A stretch of 64,000 nucleotides of DNA from Candidatus Sericytochromatia bacterium S15B-MN24 CBMW_12 (lineage in GTDB: Bacteria > Cyanobacteriota > Sericytochromatia > S15B-MN24 > UBA4093), in assembly GCA_002083825.1 (NCBI GenBank), contig DAZV01000048.1, forward strand, positions 20,814-84,813, in the 5' to 3' direction. The translations under genes and the position numbers were made by a program. Of this stretch, positions 7,794-14,000 are shown one piece after another. The notes under the pieces are model-generated. The model was not told the DNA's origin. It saw only the letters and a list, made by a program, of their open reading frames with translations, and did not search any database. Numbering within the stretch: position 1 is the stretch's first letter; every line of letters begins with the position of its first letter.

Positions 7794-8921
7794 ATGCAGC
7801 TTTCTCAAACCTGGATCTGGCAAAATCCTGAATGGCCCGAGTTCCGATGGGACGCCGCACGGCTGTCGCTTGCGCTGTCCCGCGCCAGACTGGCTCAAGG
7901 TAAGGTACTTGGGTCGCTACGGATGCTCGATGCCGACCTGACCTCCGAAGCGATCGCGGCCGTCTTGGTGGAAGATGGGGTAACGACGAGCGCCATCGAG
8001 GGTGAGCGACTGGAGCTAGACGCCGTTCGCTCATCGGTTGCCCGGCACTTGGGGCTCGCGACGGCAGGGTTACCGGCACCACCTCAGGCCGTGGATGGTT
8101 TGATTGAAGTTCTCTTGGATGCCACCCGTCAGCATGACCTCCCTCTGGCCGCCGATCGGTTACTCGGATGGCAAGCGGCACTCTTTCCGACGGGTTATTC
8201 AGGATTTCACCCCATTCAGGCGGGCAGTTGGCGAGGCGATGAGCCGATGCGCGTGATCTCCGGGCGAATCGGCCGAGAAAAGGTACACTTCGAAGCTCCC
8301 CCACGCGAAAGGCTGGATCACGAGGTCGAGCGCTTCCTCGCTTGGTTCAATGCCGCTCACCCCGACGTTGATGGCCTCATCCGAGCAGGACTGGCGCATG
8401 TTTGGTTCGTGACCCTCCACCCCTTCGAGGACGGTAACGGCCGCGTGGCCCGAGCCATCACCGACATGGCCCTGAGCCAGGACGAAAATCAGTCCATGCG
8501 GGCCTTCAGCCTATCGGCCCAGATCCTGAGGGAGCGGGAGGCTTACTATAATGTCCTCGAACAGACCCAGCGCAACGATCTGGACGTGACCGATTGGCTG
8601 TCATGGTTCTTGCAGCAGGTCGAAGCGGCCGCCACCATGGCCGAGGAAACGATTGGCCTTACGCTAGGGAAGGCGCGGTTTTGGCTGAGGCATCAGGGCA
8701 ACGATCTCAGCGATCGCCAGCGCAAGGTGCTCAATCGCCTGCTGGACGCCGGCTCCACCGGATTCGAAGGCGACCTCAACACCCGAAAATACATGGGCAT
8801 GACCAAGACGAGCCGTGCCACGGCGTATCGCGAACTTGCAGACCTGGTCGACAAGGGTTGCCTTCGCCCGACGGGTAAGGGCGGGCGCAGCAGCAGCTAC
8901 GAACTCCTCTGGGACGGATAG
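7794..8921 (+). CDS. Fic family protein with winged-helix C-terminus
   Basis: 375 residues from ATG 7794 behind GGAG; an upstream in-frame TTG is less likely. The N-terminal DUF4172-like segment starts WIWQNPEWPEFRWD. The inhibitory helix motif TSAIEGE (about 65-71) matches (S/T)xxxE(G/N), so this is a class II, self-inhibited Fic. The catalytic motif HPFEDGNGR is complete (about 209-217, catalytic His 209). Family members transfer AMP from ATP to hydroxyl groups of target proteins. The C-terminus (DLNTRKYMGMTKTSRATAYRELADLVDKG) is a winged helix, suggesting DNA binding. No antitoxin gene is adjacent, as expected for a class with internal inhibition. Confidence 0.92.
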   Translation: MQLSQTWIWQNPEWPEFRWDAARLSLALSRARLAQGKVLGSLRMLDADLTSEAIAAVLVEDGVTTSAIEGERLELDAVRSSVARHLGLATAGLPAPPQAVDGLIEVLLDATRQHDLPLAADRLLGWQAALFPTGYSGFHPIQAGSWRGDEPMRVISGRIGREKVHFEAPPRERLDHEVERFLAWFNAAHPDVDGLIRAGLAHVWFVTLHPFEDGNGRVARAITDMALSQDENQSMRAFSLSAQILREREAYYNVLEQTQRNDLDVTDWLSWFLQQVEAAATMAEETIGLTLGKARFWLRHQGNDLSDRQRKVLNRLLDAGSTGFEGDLNTRKYMGMTKTSRATAYRELADLVDKGCLRPTGKGGRSSSYELLWDG

Positions 8922-8959
8922 CCGCTGACTTTTAGCGAGACGCCCCAAAAGCCGAGGAA

Positions 8960-8981
8960 GCCCGGGATCTATTTCCCGGGC
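8960..8981. terminator. Hairpin between convergent genes
   Basis: GCCCGGGA (8960-8967) pairs with TCCCGGGC (8974-8981) around a six-base loop. It lies between fic and the oppositely oriented operon. On the minus strand it is followed a few bases later by a short T-run, so it may end transcripts from both sides. Confidence 0.55.
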
Positions 8982-9010
8982 GTCCCGTTCGATCAGAGAA
9001 CCTTGGCGAG

Positions 9011-9041
9011 CTACACGTTGCAGCGGAAGTGCATGACGACG
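9011..9041. repeat. 31-bp partial copy of the ychF 3' end (left boundary of island)
   Basis: This segment matches 11202-11232, the end of ychF including its stop codon, at 28 of 31 positions. On the minus strand it encodes VMHFRCNV-stop, against [12 protein letters not shown] in the intact gene. Similarity ends abruptly on both sides. Together with the intact copy it brackets the four-gene operon at 9103-11021, as the two attachment sites of an integrated element would. Confidence 0.6.
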
Positions 9042-9102
9042 CACTTCAAGTCCGTTAGAGAGATTGGGTGGCACCTTGGCCCCCTTGAGCCCATGGCGGC
9101 GA

Positions 9103-9741
9103 CTACCGGAACAGGTGGATGATCTTGTTGCCGGGGGGCTGGTGCTTGAGGGCTTCCTCGATGCGATCGTAGACCCGTTCGAGGGCAGCGGCCTTGCTGG
9201 GAGGCCGACGCTCATTGAGAGCCGAGGCCAGCTCGCCCGCGAGTTCTTCGAGGGCGGCTTCAGGGGCTGCCAGGACCACCACGTCATCGTCCGGATCGAA
9301 CTCTGCCCCCTTCACCGCACGCTCGGCGTCCCGGTCGAAGAGGGTGAAGTCGCGCAGCGCCAGAAAGTCCGCTTCGGGCATCAGGATCCGGACCGTGCCG
9401 CCATCGGGGAGCGTATCTGCCGCCGGGCTAAAATCCCAGTGGGTTCCCGCGTAGTTGTAGATGAGGCCGCTGTCGCGGCAAAGGGGACACCACCACTCGA
9501 TGATAGGCGGTTCTGCGTGCATGCCGAGCACCAGGTATCCGGGACAAGGCTTCCGGCTCGGCCGACGACGACATGAGAGCACAGGGAACCGAATATCGTC
9601 CGCCTTCATCCCCATGGCGGTGGCCGCCGAGGCGATGTTCCCGAAGAAGGTCGCAATCCGGCGCGCAGAGGCAGGCACGTCCAAGCGGGGATCGAGGGCG
9701 TCGAGGTAATGGGTGAGGTCCGTGATCCAGGTGTCGCCCAT
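9103..9741 (-). CDS. Unknown Cys-motif protein, last gene of the island operon
   Basis: A 212-residue cytoplasmic protein. The first 60 residues are helical. Residues 55-105 carry a conserved-looking core with single cysteines and a CPLC pair (RRRPSRKPCPG, EWWCPLCRDSGLIYNYAGTHWD), which could bind zinc but has only two close cysteines plus others further away. The tail is acidic and helical (FDPDDDVVVLAAPEAALEELAGELASAL). I do not recognise a characterised family. It starts six bases after the DUF4926-like gene, so it belongs to the same transcript. Confidence 0.75.
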   Translation of the reverse strand: MGDTWITDLTHYLDALDPRLDVPASARRIATFFGNIASAATAMGMKADDIRFPVLSCRRRPSRKPCPGYLVLGMHAEPPIIEWWCPLCRDSGLIYNYAGTHWDFSPAADTLPDGGTVRILMPEADFLALRDFTLFDRDAERAVKGAEFDPDDDVVVLAAPEAALEELAGELASALNERRPPSKAAALERVYDRIEEALKHQPPGNKIIHLFR

Positions 9742-9747
9742 AGTCTG

Positions 9748-9969
9748 CTACGACGCTACCTCGGTCGGCTCGTAGTGCAGGGCCAGGAGCTGCACGACCT
9801 TCACGGGGGCCATGGCGTAGGGGCGCCCGGTGCTGTCGCTGAACTCGACCTCAAACACGCCCGGGGCGAGTTCTTCGACGATGGTGCCGACCTGCCCCCG
9901 GCAGAGGCCATGGGCGGGCAAGTCCTCGGTCAGCGCGACCACATCCAGCAGGTTGAATGAGTTGCTCAT
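9748..9969 (-). CDS. DUF4926-like small protein
   Basis: A 73-residue protein matching the DUF4926 pattern: FNLLDVVALTEDLPAHGLCRGQVGTIVEEL, then FEVEFSDSTGRPYAMAPVKVVQLL. The fold is expected to be a small beta barrel. Of two consecutive ATGs (9972, 9969) the second is better spaced from AGGGGG. The family has no proven biochemical role and often sits beside DUF6883-like genes, as here. Confidence 0.85.
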   Translation of the reverse strand: MSNSFNLLDVVALTEDLPAHGLCRGQVGTIVEELAPGVFEVEFSDSTGRPYAMAPVKVVQLLALHYEPTEVAS

Positions 9970-9981
9970 CATGGTCCCCCT

Positions 9982-10314
9982 CTACAAGATATAGCAGGTG
10001 ATCAGTCGCGGAGCGTTCTCGCCCGTGCGAATCATCCAACTGCTTCGGACCCTAGCTCGGCCGCCAGGCCCCACCATCATGAAATCTACCACGAACCGCT
10101 CTCCATATTCATCACGAGTGCTCGGGAAGGCGTCCTCTCGCTGGGCTGCTGCAAGCAAGGCGACGCAAAGATCCTCGGCGTGTGCAGTGCTCAAACCGAG
10201 CGCGGACGCGAAGACCTGTGCCTTGTGGCGGCCTCGCGGATGCGAAAAGTTCAAGCAGTACTCCGTCAGCTTGCGAACATCTACAACCGCACTCTCTGAA
10301 TTCGGTAGCTTCAT
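9982..10314 (-). CDS. DUF6883-like protein
   Basis: A 110-residue protein with the features of DUF6883 as I know it: start MKLPNSESAVVDVRKLTEYCLN, then HPRGRHKAQVFASALGL and ending VRSSWMIRTGENAPRLITCYIL. The conserved His/Arg-rich HPRGRHK segment and the C-terminal strand pair suggest a compact alpha/beta domain that is found next to or fused with toxin-like proteins. A nuclease-like or inhibitor role is speculative. Its ATG overlaps the stop of the HNH gene by four bases (ATGA), so the two are translationally coupled. Confidence 0.8.
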   Translation of the reverse strand: MKLPNSESAVVDVRKLTEYCLNFSHPRGRHKAQVFASALGLSTAHAEDLCVALLAAAQREDAFPSTRDEYGERFVVDFMMVGPGGRARVRSSWMIRTGENAPRLITCYIL

Positions 10315-11021
10315 TGCTCCGCACTTCGGGCTTTGAAGAAGTTGCTGAAGGGTTCGAGGCTAAGGTCGGGGGGCGCGACACTTCCCTCGGGAGACGGCAA
10401 TGCGAGCTGCCGGAGCATCTCCTGCCAAGCTTGATGTTCACGCGCTTCTGAGGGGCCATCCCCTGCGGTCGTGTCCTGGGGTGCGCGGATGTCTCGGATG
10501 TCGTCCGCCAATCTATCCGCGTGTTTCATGAGGACCAGGACGGCATCTCTAATGGCGAAGAACTCCTGCAACTTCTCTCTTTCGGCTTGCGTCGCTTGGG
10601 GATGAAGAGCCTCGGCATAGCGCGATTGATACCTCTGGATCCTTTCCTGCATCTCCTGAAATGCCTCTGGATCCGGCTGCTTTAGCTTCAGGAAGTCGCT
10701 CCAGTCCTTGCCCCCCTTTCGGGAATTGCAGTCCTTGCAACAGGGCACCAGGTTTCCGATCCGATGGCCGGGGCCGTGGGGCTGCCCCTTCTTGATCACC
10801 GGCACCAGGTGATCCCAGGTTCCGGCCGGGAGGTCGCAGTACACGCAGGAGAGGTCGACATCGGGATCCTGATCGAGCAAATGCAGCGCCTCCATGACGC
10901 GCGCATCATCATATGCTTCGTTGGGAAGAACTGCCGCCGCAAATGCTCCATTGATCGTCGTTCGTCGCGTTTTGTAGATGGCCTGCGGCTTCAAGTAGCG
11001 CTTGAGATCGGTCTTCTTCAT
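10311..11021 (-). CDS. HNH endonuclease, first gene of the island operon
   Basis: A 236-residue protein. The HNH core is complete: zinc pairs C59-x2-C62 and C95-x2-C98, catalytic DH at 70-71 (TWDHLVPV), Asn90 in GNLVPCC, and CNSRKGG after it. An N-terminal segment of about 50 residues and a helical C-terminal half (about 110-230), rich in Gln/Glu/Arg, flank it. HNH nucleases of this stand-alone kind occur in restriction, homing and phage-defence contexts; the target is unknown. It leads a four-gene operon with gaps of fewer than 13 bases throughout. Confidence 0.9.
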   Translation of the reverse strand: MKKTDLKRYLKPQAIYKTRRTTINGAFAAAVLPNEAYDDARVMEALHLLDQDPDVDLSCVYCDLPAGTWDHLVPVIKKGQPHGPGHRIGNLVPCCKDCNSRKGGKDWSDFLKLKQPDPEAFQEMQERIQRYQSRYAEALHPQATQAEREKLQEFFAIRDAVLVLMKHADRLADDIRDIRAPQDTTAGDGPSEAREHQAWQEMLRQLALPSPEGSVAPPDLSLEPFSNFFKARSAEQ

Positions 11022-11148
11022 GATGTACGCTCCACGTCCATGAAAGCATCCCCTGAAACAGGTCGCTCGCCTGAATCATGAGCGTCACGTCGTTTTCGAT
11101 CAAGGGTAGCATACGACCCAGGCATTGAGCGACTGCCCCATAAGCTTG

Positions 11149-11185
11149 TAGGCCCTTGAGCGCCGCCTTTGCGCTCAAGGGCCTA
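11149..11185 (-). terminator. 15-bp hairpin downstream of ychF
   Basis: Bases 11149-11163 and 11171-11185 are perfectly complementary around a seven-base loop, 17 bases after the ychF stop. It lacks a T-run on the minus strand, so termination efficiency is uncertain. It also separates ychF from the island operon. Confidence 0.6.
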
Positions 11186-11201
11186 GCCAGGAAAACAGGC
11201 C

Positions 11202-11232
11202 CTACACGTTGAATCGGAAGTGCATGACGTCG
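11202..11232. repeat. 31-bp right-hand copy of the duplication, within the ychF 3' end
   Basis: These are the last codons and stop of the intact ychF. The sequence recurs with three mismatches at 9011-9041, 2.19 kb away and in the same orientation. A conserved gene end used as an attachment site would give this arrangement. Confidence 0.6.
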
Positions 11233-12299
11233 CCGTCCTTCACCTCGTAGGCCTTGCCTTCCAGGCGCAGGAGACCCTTCTCCTTGGCCGCATTCTCCGA
11301 ACCGCAGGTGACCAGATCCGGGTAGGCCGTGACCTCGGCCCGGATGAAGCCCCGCTCGAAGTCGGTGTGGATGACGCCGGCCGCCCCGGGCGCGAGTGTC
11401 CCGCGGGTGATGGTCCAGGCCCGAACCTCCTTGACCCCCGCCGTGAAGTAGGTGATGAGATCCAGGATCCGGTAGGTCGAGCGAATCAGCTTGCTCAGGC
11501 CGCTCTCGGCGACGCCCAGGTCCTTGAGGTACTCCTCGGCTTCCTCGGCGCCGAGCTGAGCCAGTTCGGACTCGATCTGGGCCGAGATGGCCACGCACTC
11601 GGCATTCTCGCCGGCCGCGAAGGCCTTGACCCGCTGAACCATGGGAAGGGTGTCGGCGGTCGCCAGGTCGCCCTCGGCCACGTTGGCGGCGTAGATCACG
11701 GGCTTCATCGTGAGCAGCGGAACCTGCTTCATGACGCCCAGCTCCTCGGCGTTGAGGTCCGTGGTCCGGGCCCACTTGCCCTCATCCAACTGGGCCTTCA
11801 CCTTGATCAAGACGTCGACGAGGGCGGCCGCGGCCTTGTCGCCGGTCTTGGCGGCCTTGCGGTTGCGATCCAGGATCTTCTCGACGGTGCTCAGGTCCGC
11901 GAGCGCCAACTCGAGGTTGATGGTCTCGATGTCGCGAATGGGGTCGACATCCCCTTCGACGTGGGTGATGTTCCCGTCCTCGAAGCAGCGAACCACCTCG
12001 ACGATGGCGTCCACTTCGCGGATATGCGCGAGGAACTGGTTGCCCAGACCTTCGCCCTGGCTGGCCCCGCGGACGAGGCCCGCGATGTCCACGAACTCGA
12101 CGGCGGTCGGGATGACGGTATGGGTCTTGACGATGCTCTGGAGCACTCCGAGCCGCTCGTCCGGAACCGTGACGATTCCGACGTTGGGGTCGATGGTGGC
12201 GAAGGGATAGTTCGCCGCCAGGGCGCCCGCCCGGGTCAAGGCGTTAAAGAGGGTGCTTTTGCCGACGTTTGGCAAGCCGACGATTCCTGCGCGAAGCAA
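11202..12299 (-). CDS. ychF: Redox-responsive ATPase YchF/OLA1
   Basis: A 365-residue Obg-like ATPase of full family length. Motifs: P-loop GLPNVGKS near the N-terminus, switch II DIAGLV, NVAE in place of the NKxD of true GTPases (the mark of ATP preference), a coiled-coil insertion (residues about 130-200) and a C-terminal TGS domain ending VMHFRFNV. It associates with ribosomes and is nearly universal in bacteria. The start is TTG at 12299, supported by AGGAGG nine bases upstream; an N-terminus of [15 protein letters not shown] is the usual one. A GIY-YIG gene lies upstream on the same strand. Confidence 0.97.
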   Translation of the reverse strand: MLRAGIVGLPNVGKSTLFNALTRAGALAANYPFATIDPNVGIVTVPDERLGVLQSIVKTHTVIPTAVEFVDIAGLVRGASQGEGLGNQFLAHIREVDAIVEVVRCFEDGNITHVEGDVDPIRDIETINLELALADLSTVEKILDRNRKAAKTGDKAAAALVDVLIKVKAQLDEGKWARTTDLNAEELGVMKQVPLLTMKPVIYAANVAEGDLATADTLPMVQRVKAFAAGENAECVAISAQIESELAQLGAEEAEEYLKDLGVAESGLSKLIRSTYRILDLITYFTAGVKEVRAWTITRGTLAPGAAGVIHTDFERGFIRAEVTAYPDLVTCGSENAAKEKGLLRLEGKAYEVKDGDVMHFRFNV

Positions 12300-12356
12300 C
12301 GGGTGATACCTCCTGGGGTGTTCGAAGCTGGATGACCGCCTCAGCGGTGTGATCCG

Positions 12357-12719
12357 CTAGTCTACCACCCCGCAGGACCCGAGACAAACCCGAGAATCGG
12401 CGTCCTCGCCGCCTGGGACGTCCGAGGGGGGCGGATCAACCGGCGAATAGGCCTGGAGAGCGCCGAGCTCGGGCGGGATGACCCCGTCGATCAGGGCCAG
12501 CTTCCGGAGTCGCGGGAGCTTGCGGATCCGGTACTCGGCGGCGAGGGCCGGTCCCTTGGCTGGAAAGCGCCATGCGGCCACGGGCTCGACGGGTAGGCGG
12601 GAGCGGGTGTACTTGGCGCCCTTGCCGGCGTTATGAACGTGGAGCCTGCGAGGGAGATCGGTGGTGTAGCCGGTGTAGAGGGTGCCGTCGGAGCAGCGGA
12701 GGAGGTAGACGAGGTGCAT
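12357..12719 (-). CDS. GIY-YIG domain protein (UPF0213/YhbQ-like)
   Basis: A 120-residue protein. Residues 1-80 are a minimal GIY-YIG fold: VYLLRCSDGTLYTGYTTDLPRRLHVHNAGKGAKYTRSR, with the catalytic Arg in DLPRRL and the Glu in AAEYRIRKL. The family is small and probably a nuclease of DNA repair type, but is poorly characterised. About 35 extra residues at the C-terminus (Pro/Asp-rich) are unusual. It sits 57 bases upstream of ychF and may be transcribed with it. Confidence 0.9.
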   Translation of the reverse strand: MHLVYLLRCSDGTLYTGYTTDLPRRLHVHNAGKGAKYTRSRLPVEPVAAWRFPAKGPALAAEYRIRKLPRLRKLALIDGVIPPELGALQAYSPVDPPPSDVPGGEDADSRVCLGSCGVVD

Positions 12720-12767
12720 GGGCTTAGCGTAGCGGCGCGGCGCGCGGGGAGCAAGTCCGACGCGCGG

Positions 12768-12803
12768 AAAAAGCCCTCTCGCCGCCGGAAGGGCCGAGAG
12801 GGC
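12768..12803 (-). terminator. Rho-independent terminator after the XRE gene
   Basis: On the minus strand a nine-bp stem (12795-12803 with 12773-12781) is followed directly by five T residues. It lies 20 bases past the stop at 12823. Confidence 0.75.
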
Positions 12804-12822
12804 GAAAAGGATGGCGGGGAGG

Positions 12823-13320
12823 CTAGTGGCCGGCGGAGGGCAGGCCCATCTGGGCCCAGATGAGGGAGATGGATTCGAGCATGAGGATGCCGTTGCGGTT
12901 GCCGGGTTGAGCCAAGAGGCAGAGCCTCCAGCGGCGTTCGAGGGCCATGAGGTCCTCGGGGCTGTAGGCCGTGGGGTCGAGGCGGGTGATGACCTGGCGA
13001 AGGTTGAGGTCGAGGGTCTCGGCCAGCTGCACCAGCACGAAAATAGACGGCTGGGCCACCAGGTTGTGCTCGAGCTTGACCAGGTAGGTGGCGTTGATGC
13101 CGGTGACGGTTTGCAACTGGAGGAGGCTCAGGCCCTTGCTGATGCGAGCCTGGCTGAGGACGAAGCCCAATGACTGGCTGTTGCGGGCCTGTTGCCAGGC
13201 GCTGATCAGCTGCGTCGGGCTCTCGGGTACCCAGCTGGAAGGGCTGGCGTCGGCGGGCGAGCCCGCGGGACGCCTCAAGGCTTTCAAGGCGCGGATCAGG
13301 GCGTTGAACCACTTCAACAT
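12823..13320 (-). CDS. Helix-turn-helix (XRE-like) protein
   Basis: A 165-residue protein with a central Cro/C1-type HTH at about 52-112: LGFVLSQARISKGLSLLQLQTVTGINATYLVKLEHNLVAQPSIFVLVQLAETLDL. It has a basic, hydrophobic N-terminus (MLKWFNALIRALKALRR) that could be an amphipathic membrane-binding helix. The C-terminal 50 residues are helical. It is divergent from nrdJ across a long gap and has its own terminator. The regulated genes are unknown. Confidence 0.8.
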   Translation of the reverse strand: MLKWFNALIRALKALRRPAGSPADASPSSWVPESPTQLISAWQQARNSQSLGFVLSQARISKGLSLLQLQTVTGINATYLVKLEHNLVAQPSIFVLVQLAETLDLNLRQVITRLDPTAYSPEDLMALERRWRLCLLAQPGNRNGILMLESISLIWAQMGLPSAGH

Positions 13321-13761
13321 GAGGACCGTCCTTTGGTAGACAGCGCTGGCGGACAGCGGCAGCGTAAAGACCCTTCACAAAAATTATGAATCATTCGGGC
13401 GCTGTTGGCAAGACGTTTAATCGAGAATTCACGGAAGTAACACCCAGGCTTACCTGGGCTTAACTCCGGCTTTCCGCCCGCCCCGTGCCAGTCTGCCTGA
13501 CCCGAGGGAGACGCTCGACGCCCCCGCGGCCCGAAACGCGTCGAGCCGGGGAAATGGATCGCTCCCCCGAAGGTCGAGGAGCATCACTCGAATCAGTATA
13601 AGAACATCTTTCCCGAGATGCCCTGGTGATCAACCGACAAGATCGTTCGTCCCCATGCCCGACCCCATGCCCGACGTCGAGCCCAACCCCGGGAGCGCCG
13701 CTCCGGACCCCGATCGCCCCCTCGCAACCCCTCCCATGCCCCGCCCGGGGCAAAATTCTGC

Positions 13762-13790
13762 TTGACAAAGCCCTTATTTCAGCTTTCTAG
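13762..13790 (+). promoter_or_regulatory. Probable nrdJ promoter
   Basis: A consensus -35 TTGACA stands at 13762-13767. The best -10 with 17-base spacing is TTCTAG (13785-13790), which is weak, as may suit a regulated promoter. It implies a 5' leader of about 200 bases before the start at 14001. Confidence 0.5.
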
Positions 13791-13833
13791 ACAAGCGTTT
13801 CTAGTGGGTGTACGCTGAGTTTCACCAGCTATC

Positions 13834-13849
13834 ACACTACATCTAGCGT
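13834..13849. promoter_or_regulatory. NrdR-box-like palindrome
   Basis: ACACTACATCTAGCGT matches the known NrdR consensus (ACACwATATATwGTGT) at 13 of 16 positions and is itself a palindrome. NrdR represses ribonucleotide reductase genes, and its boxes usually come in pairs. A weaker half-match (TCTAGTG near 13801) lies about four helical turns upstream. No nrdR gene is in the window. Confidence 0.65.
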
Positions 13850-14000
13850 CAACTGGACGCATGGTTGTTATATCTTCACAAATTCCCCTTAATCTCCCCC
13901 GATCGGCCGCTGGGACGCCCTCTTGGCCGCCCCGGTCCATGCCGGTCAACCTCGTCGCCTCGGCTCCGATTCCGCTCGGAGCCCACACGGAGAATCATGC

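Larger units (their letters stand above)
13321..14000. other. 680-bp gap between the XRE gene and nrdJ
   Basis: No convincing gene is seen here. A plus-strand frame of 37 codons beginning at 13654 is Pro/Asp-rich and lacks a ribosome binding site. GCTCGACGC (13513 region) pairs with GCGTCGAGC about 25 bases on, and TATACT-like bases near 13600 on the minus strand could start a long structured leader for the XRE gene. The nrdJ promoter and an NrdR-like box occupy 13762-13849. Confidence 0.5.

Noticed and set aside
13460..13600. Possible cobalamin riboswitch on the minus strand (GTCAGG...AGACTGGC resembling a B12 box) near the B12-dependent nrdJ
   Set aside because: It lies on the strand away from nrdJ, the GCCACTG core is missing, and the short match alone is weak. 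A covariance-model search would settle it.
13654..13767. 37-codon Pro/Asp-rich frame upstream of nrdJ
   Set aside because: No ribosome binding site, and the stop runs into the nrdJ -35 element. Probably a chance frame in GC-rich DNA.
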